A stretch of DNA of 64,000 nucleotides from Anaeramoeba flamelloides. Taxonomy: Eukaryota; Metamonada; Anaeramoebidae. Every line of letters starts with the position of its first letter. Positions within the stretch are counted from its first letter, which is position 1. A program made the position numbers and the translations under genes. Below, one piece after another: positions 1 to 10,920 of the stretch. Where the stretch lies: assembly GCA_027625915.1 (NCBI GenBank), contig JANTQA010000076.1, forward strand, positions 1,612,001-1,676,000, given 5' to 3'. A model generated the notes under the pieces. That model saw only the letters and a program-made list of their open reading frames with translations. It was not told the origin of the DNA and did not search any database.

Positions 1-100
1 TTGAAATTTAAAGTTTATTTCTCAAATTAAAAAAAAAAACATAGGCACTTGACGCCACTCTTGGAACTCTACGCCACGTGAAGAAGTTTCCTGAAACTTG
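1..100. repeat. Fragment of dispersed repeat with 10-bp units
   Basis: A poly-A-like tract is followed by a run of degenerate 10-bp units of the type GTGCCGTMAA (read on the minus strand). The same units occur next to LINE remnants near 10181-10220 and 51151-51190. The left edge of the window cuts it. No coding potential is seen from here to the element that starts at 402. Confidence 0.45.
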
Positions 101-401
101 AAAATTCTTTAGAATATTTTATTAGAGATATAATTTAGGCTTGACTATAACTCATAGGATATCTTTTCTCTCACGATAAAAAGAAAAAAAATTATTTCTA
201 AGCAAAGATCAGAAAATGAGAAAGTTAAACAAGAGATGAAAGAGTCAAAAAATAATAAAAAAAAGTAGAAACTTGATCGAAAAGTTTTTTTTGTACCCCA
301 AGTCTTAAAAGGGTTAGTGGTTGTTTCCTTTTATGCTGATTGTTTTTGGATCATCATCATAATTTTGTTTAAAGAAAAAGTGCTAAATAGTTGACTACTA
401 A

Positions 402-881
402 CAGTGGTGTAAATAACCCGTGTTTTTTACATTGATCCATTACAAAAATTTAACTCATTGTGTAAAAATATTGGCTGATTCTAGAAATAAAAGAACCAAA
501 TCAATGTGATGGAAACAGTATATAAACAAGAACTAGGGTTCTTTAAATAAATTTTAAAAAATAATTATGAAGATATGGAAAGATCAAAATGTAATTTTTT
601 GACAAAAAAACTGAGAAAACAACCATTTTTGAATTGTCGGAAAAAAAAACATTCTATCTCAGAAATTTTGTCAATATGACGAAATTTTTAAAACAAAAGT
701 ATTTAATATAATTGAGCCATTTCAGTTAATCAAAGATCTAACCTCTAAAGTCAATTTAAATCCAAACGAAGAATATAAATGTGTCTTCATTTCTTCAAAT
801 ACCCAAGTCTGAAAAAAAAAAACAGATGTTAAATTTTTGTTATGGGTTAAAGGTTCTCAAGATGGGTTATTTACATCACTG
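402..881. mobile_element. TA-flanked MITE, Tc1/mariner-like termini (480 bp)
   Basis: The ends are inverted copies: CAGTGGTGTAAATAACCC on the left, and on the right the reverse complement of CAGTGATGTAAATAACCC. A CAGT start next to TA is typical of Tc1/mariner-derived elements. The right flank is TA; the left flank is TAA, so the left duplication may have mutated. There is no open reading frame, so the copy is non-autonomous. These termini differ from those of the 482-bp family at 38357, so I treat it as a separate family. No second copy was found here. Confidence 0.6.
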
Positions 882-989
882 TAGAAATCAAAAGAAATAG
901 GTTACTTTATTAAGTTATAATTTAGGACTTTATAGATGGATTGGATCTCTAAAAAGGGTAGAGTTTTTGAGAATAAGAATTGAAAAATT

Positions 990-1404
990 ACAAAAGAATA
1001 AAACCAAATAGGTATTAATCAAAAATATTTAAATTATCTATCAAACTCAACAATTCTAAATTTCAGAACATTTGTTAACCACTTTAAATAGATATTACTA
1101 TGTACTAAAAAAAATTCAAAAAAATTTTGTTCTTTATGTTTAAAGTATAAACAGAAAGATATAATAAAAATATTGATCATTTTTTATGGATATGTCCTTT
1201 CTATGAAAAAGATAGATTAATTTTTCAAAACAAATTAAAAAAAAAAAAATCTTTTGGAATTAATTAACTGCAGACAGTTTCAAATTATTTTCGTTGATTA
1301 TTAATCGTAAAATCTATGATTTCACGTTTAAATTTCTGAAAGGGGAATTTTAGTCCTTGGGCAACTAGAGTGTAATTTACTCTACTTCAATAAAAAAAAA
1401 AAAA
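990..1404 (+). mobile_element. LINE 3' fragment with zinc-knuckle and A-rich tail
   Basis: Around 1122-1240 the plus strand reads as an open stretch containing C-S-L-C, then D-H-F-L-W-I-C-P. This is the CCHC-type knuckle found after the reverse transcriptase domain of many non-LTR retrotransposons. Homologous DNA on the minus strand lies at 9780-10120 and 50840-51070. The 3' end is a short unique tail followed by CAATAAAAAAAA (about 1388-1404), as expected for a target-primed LINE. It is 5'-truncated and not functional. Confidence 0.6.
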
Positions 1405-2826
1405 CAAAAAAGCATTTTTTTCAAAAAATATAAAACACGTAAACAAGAGTAATTTATCAAACCAAATACATTGTTTCAAATGAAGCAAACTATTTTTTTT
1501 TAATGTTTTTACAAAAAGATTTGAAAAGGTTGAATGATAGATATTCTCAAACCGAAATATTCAAACATTGTTTAATTTGGAAAAAAGAAGAAAATACCAT
1601 TTTCAACCATTCAAAATTTGAGAAAGCTGGATTGTTAAAATAAAAATTGACAAAAAACAACTCTGTGAGTAATAAAAATCCTTTACAAAAAGTTGAAGAA
1701 AGGAACAAAAATAGGAAACAAAAAAAAAAACCAAAATATATTTTCTATTATTCATTTTCATTTATTATTTTACAAAAAAAATTTTTTTTAAGGTTTTAAT
1801 AAACATTATTGAAACCTCCCAAATTCCATTGACAAATTTCTCTGATAATACCATAAAAGATTCTCAAAAAGACATAAAAAAAAAATAAAGGAGAATACGA
1901 TTACTCATTCGTACTATATTATTTTTTATTTTAACTTTTGGGAAAAATTTTATTCAAAATGTAAATTCTAAACCCTTTTTTAATTGACAAGGAATTCTGA
2001 TCTCAATCTGTTTATTTATTTTTGTTTTTCGTTTCATTTATAAACTTCTAGTATTAACTTTATTTGAAAAAAAAAACACCCGACGAATAAATAAAAATTA
2101 TAGTAACAAACATTAATTATTTGAAAAAAAAAAATTTGGAATATCAAATTTCTTTCAAAATAAAAAAAATCCAGTTCAAATTTAAATGGAAAATTGAAAG
2201 GAGAGTTATTTAAAAGCTAAGAAAACTTTTTAAAAATTGTGAAATTAAATTTGAATGAATTAAACAGATAAATTGTGAAATTAATTTTTCTGATTTTTTC
2301 AAAAAAATTAATTTATCAAAGAAAATAATTTCTACTTTGAAAAACCAACAAGTTAATACACTACGATTAACTTTTAAAATGAATTAATTTGATTTCACAA
2401 AAGTATTCTCAATCATTAATCTTTTCAAAGGTTACTTTATTTAATAAAGATCTTTAAGAATATTTTGAATAATCAGTGTTTTTCCCGAAAAAAATCAAAA
2501 AGATAACTTTTCAGCAATTATGTGGGGTTACTTTGAATATTTTGTTAATCTCAAAAATAAAACGATTTTTGTCCAAAAAATAATTAAAACAAAAAAAATC
2601 CAGTAACAATATTGTTGAAGTGTTCTTTAAAGATCAATCAAACTTCAAATTCATGCCCACTTTATTGGATTTCACTCTTCTGAAAGTCTTCGAATTTGTA
2701 AGAATCAAAACAAAAAATAATTTCTTTTTTAGAAAAAGTTTTGAGTTTTTAATTATTTGTTTTTTATTAACTTTTTTATTAATATTTTTCAAAATTTTTA
2801 ATAAATTTTCTTGATTTTTATATTTG
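1405..2826. other. Gene-free AT-rich stretch
   Basis: Long A and T homopolymers and short chance reading frames only. The reading frame at 2620-2814 starts with GTG and has strongly biased Phe/Leu/Lys composition, so I do not call it a gene. The last part presumably holds the promoter of the gene at 2827, but no motif can be assigned. Confidence 0.6.
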
Positions 2827-5800
2827 ATGATCCAATTAAAAAGATCGATTTTCTTGCTAATAATAATTTTTGTATTTGCAGGAGCTGTTCATTGCATGCA
2901 AATAGGAGCTGAAATGGAACAACTATTTCAGAATCGACGTGTAGCAAAAATTGCAAAAGAGTTTCGTGACACGGATATCTTTGGGAAGCTGCATCAAACT
3001 GAGATTGACCACGGAGACAATAAATACTCGAACCATATCACACTCTACGGAGCCGATCACAAGATTCATTTGCGTCACCAAACAGTAACACATCCATTTT
3101 ATAACCTTGATCATGTTGAGCATGGGATCAATGATTTGGAGTTAAGGGACGATGAATTGTTTCTTCACACACAAGACGTTGAAAAGGTTTTGCAGTGGCA
3201 GAGGGGGCATTTCATTGTCACCGATAGCAACTGGGCTGGGTTCGCAGGGGGTAATGATGGCTTTTATTTAAGACTTGAGGAAAGAGGCAAACAAATAAGT
3301 GACAATGTTGTTCATTTCCCAAAAGTTGAGCACGTAGCTTTTTACGAGGTGATCAAAAACACAAACAGCTTTTTAAAATTGGAGCCCTTTGATTACAACA
3401 AGATCAAACAGAACAATTTTGAGAAGCATGAACAAGGAGGGTCTAAATTTGAGCCACAGCCAAAGACTGGTGGTAAATCTGAGAACGAATGTCCTGTCCA
3501 AAGGAACAACCAAATGGATATGCAGGATGAACACCAATTGCGATGGGATAAATATTTCGAACTGAAAAAGCAGTATAGTATGAATTATGACCCCACAAAC
3601 AAGCAGGCGCGTGATGTAATTGACATAATCCAGGAAGATGACTGGGAATTGTCTTGTACAGACTGCTATGCGTATTTATCAGTTGGATTCGAAATGAGAC
3701 TTGTTGTTTCTTGGACGGAACTGAAACGATTTGAGATTTTTTTCACACAAGATACTGCTGTTGGATTTGAAGTCCATCTGAAAGCAACCAACTACTCGTA
3801 TAATAACAAATCAGAATTTAAGATCATGGATCCTAGAGTGTTCCTTAAAAAAACACTTTACATCTCGGGAATACCAGTCTGGTTTGAACTTGGAGGCAGC
3901 TTGAACGGATCAGTTGATTACGGATTTAATTTGAATGGAGAATTCAAGGCAGGGGCCAGTGCTACGCTCGCAGGGAAGGTAGGCGCCATTTTTAACAACC
4001 AAAACAGCGAATGGCAAACTCAAACGGATTTTACAAAGGATGTCGACATTTCAAAGCCCTATCTCCATGTAGAATCAGTTGAAGCTTTCGTTGCTCTTCA
4101 CTTGCTCCCAAGACTCTATTTAAAGGTTTACTCAACTGTTGAAGTTGAATTTATACCAGATCTGTATCTGAATAAAACATTTTCAATCGAGAGTCAGAAA
4201 AGTCAAGAAGCTGTCGTTTCACATAGCCTAAAATGGGGTATCAATGGTAATTTAACTATACCAAAGCTCGAATTTCCAATCGTAGAAGAAATTATCAACA
4301 CATTTTTATCAAGGTCCTGGAAATATGTACTCAAGGAAGAAAAGCCACTTGAGTGCGATTTTTGCCAGGGTGTTCTTGGAACGATAAATAATAACCAAAC
4401 TTTTGACCGGACAGAGGGTGTCAATAGCCATTTTCAGGAACCACAATCAGACTTGGTCAGTTTACAAGTTACCATTCGGAAGTGTTGCGATTTAGCGAAC
4501 GGAGATGGTTCTAACGATGAGAGTGATCCATATGTAGGGATCAGGATCTGTGATAGTAAGGGAGACAATTGTGGTACCACAAAGGAAACAGAAGAGGAAG
4601 ATAATATAAATTGTCCCGTATTCAATAAAGTATTCGATTTTGGATCTGTTGCAAGAGATTCACAAGTTGAGCTTAAAGTCTATGATTATGATAGGTGGAG
4701 CTTTAACGACGATCTTGGAAAGGGATATTATAATCTTTCAGATTGCACATCTGGGAACTGCACTAATCTCCGTGTTGACTTGGTGGATGGAGAGGGATAT
4801 TGCATGATAGATGTTGATACAACAACGTACGAGACCCTTGTCTTTGTTTCCTTTGCTGAAAACCTGGGAGATGATGACTATTATGTCAAATATATGGTTG
4901 GGGAGACTGAAGAAGGTACAACTGAAACAAAGGAAGGACCAAATATAGATTGGGCACACCTACACAATTTTGAATCACAACATAACGATTGGGAATGCAC
5001 AACTCAACTTTATGAAGACATTTCATTTTATCCAGATGCTAAGGTAGGTGAGTGTTCCTTCGATTTATCAGATCCAGACGAAATTTATCGAGAAGAGAAA
5101 TGCGCGTTATCAGAAATCTCAAACGCATACCTGTATGCCTCAAAAAATGTAAATCCATTTAACGTGCCCATGGGGCAAGTCTCAGAAAGTCTAAATATTG
5201 GTTTCCATCATTTGAGGTTGTTTTATCACCAACCAGATCCTGAGTTATATCGTTTAGATTTGTATATTGATTTTTCCAATAGCTCTATCTATGGATGGAA
5301 TAATACAATACCAAAATCAGGAATTATCAATGATAATTACGATTATTTTTCGTCAGAAAATCATTTGGCCCTGTTTAATTTTGATAATGTTGACAAATTT
5401 ATCTTTGGTTTAAGGGCACTAAATGATACACAAGGGCACCTCTTAATAACGGGATACAGGTACCTATCTTTATATGGAAGCAATAAAGGAGAATTGTCCG
5501 CAAATAGCTTCATCTATCATACCATCGAACAAGATCACAATAGCAATGTCACCAATGGTATCGTACTTTATACAGTGTCAAATCTTGGTGATCCTGATTT
5601 GTTTCTTTATGACAAAAATGAACGAGCAATTACACAATCATCATTAAGCGAGGATAGCCAAGTTGAAAAAATGTTTATTCGATATAACTGCAGTGAATCA
5701 CATAATCATTGCTACACAACTAATTGGCGGAGTGACAATCTATTATTTATAGTCTTGTTTAACTACGATCCCGAAGGGGATATTTCAATGAATTACAATC

Positions 5801-7557
5801 TCAAATCCATGCCTTTATTTTATGCATACGTCGGGCAATCGATTAATAAGACTCTATCCTTTGAGAAAACCCCAGAATTTTTATATTTTGAAATCCCCGT
5901 CAATGGGTTCAACGATCTCTTGGAAATGGATTACTATGGAAACGGTGGAGAGGTTCTCTATTTAGATGTCCCCGATAATTGCTCTTTCCCAAATAAGGAT
6001 TGCCACATGTATAAATTTAATCTATCCGATGTGGGCAATAATAACCTGAGGATCAGTGGCAAAGATATCAACGATGGAATGTTAATAATGACTGTCGATT
6101 TGAGTTCAGTCAGTTTAGGGGAGCAATATTCTTTCGATTTTTTGATCGAGGCAATCACCGAAATTACATCGGGGCTACCAATCGCAAGAACCTGCTTGGA
6201 CTCGGAAAGGCAATTTTTCTCTTACACGCCTTATAACTTTGATGGGCTTGCGAGCTCGTTGCTCTTGACCTTGAGCAAAAATACGACCGAAGTTGGCAGT
6301 ACTCAATATACCATTTATACATCAACAGATAATTATCCAAGCGAGTCAAATTACGATCACATGGCCTCTGGCTATGGAGAAGAAGTCACATTGGAAATCA
6401 CAGATCTGGATTGTGCATTGGAACAATATATTACGATCACACTTGATAATGCCCAATATTCTATTTATGAACTTTCCTTAATACAAACGTTTGAGCTCAG
6501 TTATACAAATTCTGGTAATAATTCCTTTGATGGCTCTTTAAAGAAGGATGACTATGTTCGTTTGGTAATGAATTATGCTGACGAAGACGTGCCTTTGGGC
6601 TTTGAGCTTTCATTACAAAATGTTGATGGGGATACAGACATCTTGGCTTCAAACATATCGACGGTTTCGCCCTACGAATTTCAGTGGCAAGCTTCTAACG
6701 TAGGGGACGACAATCTTGCCCTGTTGAAAGAAAACTTGCCAGCGGGTAGCTGCTACCTCTCGATCTCGACAAACCAAGACTCATCATTCCATTTCCAAGC
6801 AGGTAATTTGAACCCATTCGAGATACAATTACAAACAAGCAACCTAATAGAATCACAAATTAAGGAAGGCAATGCAATCATTGAATTGCAAATTAATAAC
6901 GTGCAATTCGCTTGGGATGAATTTATTTCCTTCTATGATAACATCACCATCCAGATCATCGACAATATGGTTTCACAGTCAAGCGAAATCGATGGGTGGG
7001 AGAACAAAATAAGACCAGACCTTGAAAACAATTGGAACGAAACCTTTGAAAGAGTCAATGACCAACTAATCAGAATCTCAATAAACAAGATTGAAGACTT
7101 TTCCATCGAAGAAGATGAAATAATCACTTTGAGTTTTGATCGAAAATGGATCATACCCGAAATCGATTTTGAGGATCTCCAGTTTACCATAAGTACAGAT
7201 AGTGAACCATCTCCATCTCCATCTGCCAGTGTGTCTGCTAGTCCATCTGCTAGTCCATCCGCTAGTCCATCCGCTAGTGTGTCTGCTAATCCATCTTCCA
7301 GTGTGTCTGCTAGTCCATCAGCTAGTCCATCCGCTAGTGTGTCTGCTAATCCATCTGCCAGTGTGTCTGCTAGTCCATCAGCTAGTCCATCCGCTAGTCC
7401 ATCAGCTAGTGTGTCTGCTAATCCATCTGCCAGTGTGTCCGCTAGTCCATCAGCTTCTCCTTCTGTTTCTCAAACAACAACAGTATCTTCTTCAAATAGT
7501 GTTCATCTTTATATAATCTTTACTATTTTAGCAATATTTGCAAATTTATTTCATTAA
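2827..7557 (+). CDS. Large secreted, probably GPI-anchored surface protein with C2-like domain and Ser/Ala/Pro stalk
   Basis: The frame extends to a TTG at 2824, but the first ATG is at 2827, giving 1576 residues. It opens with a signal peptide (basic start, then a run of Ile/Leu/Phe/Val ending near A-V-H-C at residue 23). Residues about 275-500 are Cys-containing and beta-rich (C-T-D-C, glycine-rich hydrophobic strands), family not recognised. Residues about 545-655 look like a C2 domain: the Asp clusters N-D-E-S-D-P-Y-V and D-Y-D-R-W-S-F-N-D-D would form a calcium site. The next 800 residues carry many N-glycosylation sequons and motifs such as G-D-P-D-L-F-L, resembling extracellular beta-sandwich repeats. 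Residues about 1460-1550 are a Ser/Ala/Pro/Val stalk. The C-terminus is a short hydrophobic tail without basic residues after it, as in GPI-anchor signals. Likely an adhesin or surface receptor; exact role unknown. No intron is needed. Confidence 0.85.
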   Translation: MIQLKRSIFLLIIIFVFAGAVHCMQIGAEMEQLFQNRRVAKIAKEFRDTDIFGKLHQTEIDHGDNKYSNHITLYGADHKIHLRHQTVTHPFYNLDHVEHGINDLELRDDELFLHTQDVEKVLQWQRGHFIVTDSNWAGFAGGNDGFYLRLEERGKQISDNVVHFPKVEHVAFYEVIKNTNSFLKLEPFDYNKIKQNNFEKHEQGGSKFEPQPKTGGKSENECPVQRNNQMDMQDEHQLRWDKYFELKKQYSMNYDPTNKQARDVIDIIQEDDWELSCTDCYAYLSVGFEMRLVVSWTELKRFEIFFTQDTAVGFEVHLKATNYSYNNKSEFKIMDPRVFLKKTLYISGIPVWFELGGSLNGSVDYGFNLNGEFKAGASATLAGKVGAIFNNQNSEWQTQTDFTKDVDISKPYLHVESVEAFVALHLLPRLYLKVYSTVEVEFIPDLYLNKTFSIESQKSQEAVVSHSLKWGINGNLTIPKLEFPIVEEIINTFLSRSWKYVLKEEKPLECDFCQGVLGTINNNQTFDRTEGVNSHFQEPQSDLVSLQVTIRKCCDLANGDGSNDESDPYVGIRICDSKGDNCGTTKETEEEDNINCPVFNKVFDFGSVARDSQVELKVYDYDRWSFNDDLGKGYYNLSDCTSGNCTNLRVDLVDGEGYCMIDVDTTTYETLVFVSFAENLGDDDYYVKYMVGETEEGTTETKEGPNIDWAHLHNFESQHNDWECTTQLYEDISFYPDAKVGECSFDLSDPDEIYREEKCALSEISNAYLYASKNVNPFNVPMGQVSESLNIGFHHLRLFYHQPDPELYRLDLYIDFSNSSIYGWNNTIPKSGIINDNYDYFSSENHLALFNFDNVDKFIFGLRALNDTQGHLLITGYRYLSLYGSNKGELSANSFIYHTIEQDHNSNVTNGIVLYTVSNLGDPDLFLYDKNERAITQSSLSEDSQVEKMFIRYNCSESHNHCYTTNWRSDNLLFIVLFNYDPEGDISMNYNLKSMPLFYAYVGQSINKTLSFEKTPEFLYFEIPVNGFNDLLEMDYYGNGGEVLYLDVPDNCSFPNKDCHMYKFNLSDVGNNNLRISGKDINDGMLIMTVDLSSVSLGEQYSFDFLIEAITEITSGLPIARTCLDSERQFFSYTPYNFDGLASSLLLTLSKNTTEVGSTQYTIYTSTDNYPSESNYDHMASGYGEEVTLEITDLDCALEQYITITLDNAQYSIYELSLIQTFELSYTNSGNNSFDGSLKKDDYVRLVMNYADEDVPLGFELSLQNVDGDTDILASNISTVSPYEFQWQASNVGDDNLALLKENLPAGSCYLSISTNQDSSFHFQAGNLNPFEIQLQTSNLIESQIKEGNAIIELQINNVQFAWDEFISFYDNITIQIIDNMVSQSSEIDGWENKIRPDLENNWNETFERVNDQLIRISINKIEDFSIEEDEIITLSFDRKWIIPEIDFEDLQFTISTDSEPSPSPSASVSASPSASPSASPSASVSANPSSSVSASPSASPSASVSANPSASVSASPSASPSASPSASVSANPSASVSASPSASPSVSQTTTVSSSNSVHLYIIFTILAIFANLFH
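7202..7480 (+). repeat. Coding minisatellite (Ser/Ala/Pro stalk)
   Basis: Units of about 12 bases such as GCTAGTCCATCC, alternating with GCTAGTGTGTCT and GCTAATCCATCT, encode repeated P-S-A-S and V-S-A-N/S blocks. Runs of several units are themselves duplicated, so the tract grew by slippage or unequal exchange. The repeat also keeps other frames open, which explains the long overlapping frame at 7202-7516. In the protein it would be an extended, probably O-glycosylated spacer. Confidence 0.85.
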
Positions 7558-7833
7558 TCTTATTCAAAAAATATGACACTCTATATTTTGTTTTTAATGT
7601 TAAGCCAAAAATCTAAAGAAAAAATTTCCAACAAATAAATAAACAATTTATGTTTTTCTTTATCAAAGAATTTATATTTTGGTTTTATTTCTGTTATTTT
7701 GAGTTTTTGGAGCGAAAAAAATTAAAAAAATCACAATTGATGCTCATTCCTACACACAGTATTGTTTTTAAATAATTTAACAATTCTCTTTTTACTACTT
7801 CTTGTAGAGATGTTGATCAAAAAAACTATTTTT
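7558..7833. other. Gene-free 3' flank
   Basis: AT-rich sequence between the stop codon and the next transposon. No terminator or poly(A) signal can be assigned with confidence. Confidence 0.5.
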
Positions 7834-7837
7834 TTAA

Positions 7838-9050
7838 GGGAGTAAGTACATTTTTCATTTTTTGAGAGTCACCATTTATGTAAAACTGAATTATTCAAAT
7901 CATTTCTTTAGCCAAATACATTGATATTTTAATAAATACTAGAGTGGAATATATCCTAGTATAAAATATTTTCATACCAACAAAAAAACTGGAATTCAAT
8001 AAATTATCTAAAATTGATCAAAAAAAAATAAATAAAAATCATTTATTACTTGATCTTATCTATAACATTTGACCCAATTCCTTATTCTTGATTTGGTTTT
8101 ATTTTTAATTCTTTATGAAAATAATTTTGTTTGGAAAATATTTGATTAATACATTACTTTTTATTTCGAAAGAAATTTTCAAAATGAATTTAAAAATCCT
8201 ATTTTCATTTAATTCATCTAATTCTAGTTTGGATCAAAGAAAATCAGATATTTTTTTAATTTTTCTTGAGAATAAGGGTTTATTGGACAAATTTATTTGA
8301 TTTTATAATTATTTATTTTCCATTAAAATGAGAACTCAAAAAAATACTGAATCTGATTGAAATTGTTTCTTGAATTTTTCAATTATTTTGATTTGAATCT
8401 TTTGTAACTGTTTTTTTTATTTCAAAGAATTCAACCGCTTTACTTTAATTTTTGAAATAGTATTCTTTATTTTGACTATGTTTGTATAAATATCTGAAAA
8501 TTAAATTTTTGAAGCAAATTTGTAAAAAAATCTTTTATAAAATAATAATAAATAGTAATGAGTTAGAAATTCAAGGAAAAAAATAGTTTGTATTCATCCA
8601 AATTAAGAAGAGAAAGAAAAAAATCTTCGAGAATAGGCTTTGATCGAATTTATTTTTTTTTTCATTCTTGATTTCAACAAATTTATTTGGAAAGGTGATC
8701 GTTGGTGTTTGGTCTTCTAAAAGAAAAGATTTGTTTCAAATACACACATTTTGGTGTATTTTTTTTTTTTTTTTGGTTTACTCTTTGATTAATTTCAATC
8801 ATTCGTATAAACACATCTCTCGATCCAAAACCAAATTTAGTAAAAATAAAAATTGAATCAAAAAAAAATGTTCAAAAAAGTGAAAAATGAAAGATTCAAC
8901 TCTGAATTACTTTGGTTCTTTGAACAAATATAAACTAGCGAATGGTTTTTTAGTTTCAAAGTTTCAATATCTGGTGGGCACTCAAAAAATATTTTTCAGG
9001 AAGTTTAACACAATTAAAATTTTTCATAATGGTAAAATGTACTTACTTGC
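7838..9050. mobile_element. TTAA-flanked DNA transposon, family B copy 1 (1213 bp)
   Basis: Flanked by TTAA at 7834-7837 and 9051-9054. The left end is GGGAGTAAGTACATTTT; the right end is the inverted counterpart (AAAATGTACTTACTTGC). Two further copies, at 20659-22547 and 23466-24230, align with it from end to end or up to a truncation. TTAA duplications are known for piggyBac and Kolobok superfamilies; the GGG start fits Kolobok-like ends better, but no transposase is present, so the superfamily is not settled. Short frames inside (8115-8300, 8668-8856) have no recognisable domain. A non-autonomous element. Confidence 0.75.
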
Positions 9051-9212
9051 TTAAATAAAAGCTAATTTTGATAATAATTATTAAAATGACTTTTCATATT
9101 TTGAAAAAAAAACTGAACATGAAAATAATCCCTGGCATGATTCTTAATTGTTAGTATATAAGTAAATTTTCTAAATAATTTCTTTTAGTTAAGAATCAAA
9201 GGCTTTTAATGG

Positions 9213-9254
<42 letters not shown>
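9213..9254. repeat. (AT)n microsatellite
   Basis: About twenty uninterrupted AT dinucleotides directly upstream of a SINE-like fragment. Confidence 0.9.
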
Positions 9255-9256
<2 letters not shown>

Positions 9257-9284
9257 CCCTTACTCTGATAAATAAATAAAATTA

Positions 9285-9745
9285 TTATTTTATTTTTTTT
9301 TCCATTTTTTCCCTAGCTGAATCTTCTTTATATTGGGAAGAAGATTTACAACTTAAAAAAGATCAAGTGGCTACTAGCTAATAATGTGATACTGAAACAC
9401 AAAAGTATGAGTAACTTGAAAATAAAAAAACGAGAAAACAAAAGTAAAAAATACCATGGGTTTAAAGTAAATAAGATCAAAAAACAAAAAAAAAAAGAAA
9501 TTATTACAACTTAGACAACGATCCCCAAATCAACATTCATGAATCAATTATCAAATTATTTTATCAACTAAAAGTATCATGGTTGTGATTTTGGGTTTCC
9601 AAAATTAAAGATAGTATTGGTTTTTCTTTGATAATTTTTTACTAATTGCTTCCTATAAACCCTTTTTAAATGTCATTTTTTTTTTTCAATATCAATTTTT
9701 TTCTTTTCAATTTTTTGCTTTTTCTTTTTAAACATAAAACAAATT
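9285..9745 (+). mobile_element. SINE-like retroposon, family I copy 3 (degraded)
   Basis: Similar in order and orientation to the full copies at 37212-37810 and 39539-40130: it starts with the T-rich CCATTTTTTCCCTAG segment, then the GAAGAAGA and AACTTGAAAATAAAAA blocks. It is more diverged, and no A tail or target duplication is visible. The 3' part runs into LINE-derived DNA. Confidence 0.45.
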
Positions 9746-10180
9746 TGGTGTATATTTCCCTTTAAAAATAGTGAAATCTATGATTTTGACCTGAAATTAC
9801 CTTTGAGGAATTTCAGAGTAAAATGATATATTTTAGGATTATTACTTTGGGAAAATAATTTTTAGTTATCATAAATACAATTACTTTATTAAAATTTAAT
9901 TCTTTGAACTTATTCAGAAAAATCGATCTATCTTTTTTATAGCAAGGGCATACCCATAAAAAATGATCAATATTTTCTATTATTGCTTGATGTTCATACT
10001 TTAAACATAAGGAACAAAATTTTTTTGAATTTTTGTTAGTTAGATAAAAATATCGCAAAACGGTTGGTAAATGTTCTGAACTTCAGAATTGTTGAGCTTG
10101 ATAGATAATTACAATATCTTTTTGTAATAAATAATTTTTTTTTACTTTTTTTATTTTATTATAATTTTCTTGTGTAGTGT

Positions 10181-10220
10181 GTGCCTTCAAGTGACTTCAA
10201 ATACCGTCAAGTGCCTAGGT
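10181..10220. repeat. Four 10-bp tandem units in LINE-associated repeat F
   Basis: Units begin at 10181, 10191, 10201 and 10211 (GTGCCTTCAA, GTGACTTCAA, ATACCGTCAA, GTGCCTAGGT). Exactly the same phase and the same final GTGCCTAGGT occur at 51151-51190. A degenerate palindromic segment follows at about 10255-10330. Confidence 0.7.
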
Positions 10221-10920
10221 TTTTTTTTATTTTTGAAATTAAAAAAAGCTAAGGGTGTTTTTCCAGAATTCACACGAATAGAGTAAAATTAAAGATAGAA
10301 CTCCATTCTTTTAAATTTTTGAAAACCTAATGACAATTTTCAAACTTGTAGTATTCAACAACCCATTATAAATTTAATAATAAATTTGGTTTTTAAAGAA
10401 GTTTTAAATTAACTCTTAAAATTTTAATTAATTTTATTGTTAATTCTTTGGTTTAATTTTATTAGTTTATCCGGATATGGTATAGAAAAGTTTTTTAATT
10501 TATTTTTAAATTCAAATTTCTATTTGTTTATTGAAATTATCAAATTTTCGATTTTAAATTCTGTTTTGTAAATGAAAATTGTGTATTTTGTTTTATTTTG
10601 CCTATTTCGGTAATACTTGTGTTAATCTAGGAATGTAAATAATTTAGGGTTGCAATTTTAGAGTTATTAATTTCTCAGTCATATGTTAATTAGCTTAATA
10701 TAAAATATTTAAATAATATAATTTTGAAATAATTTGTTAATTAATTATTATTAAATATATGTTTTGAATGGTTATAAGTTTCTTTTACCCTTTTAAAATT
10801 ATAAACTATATGTGCAATTTTTTTCTAAATAAATTCTCAAATATTTAATCTTTGATAAATCTTATGACAATAATTATTTTTTCTTTGTTAGGTAATAATC
10901 CAAATTTAACAAATATTTAA

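Noticed and set aside
2620-2814. Short frame just upstream of the surface-protein gene
   Set aside because: It starts with GTG, is dominated by Phe and Lys, and has no splice link to the gene, which has its own ATG and signal peptide.
7202-7516. A 104-residue plus-strand frame overlapping the surface-protein gene
   Set aside because: It is the shifted reading of the Ser/Ala/Pro minisatellite; periodic Leu/Val/His composition follows from the repeat.
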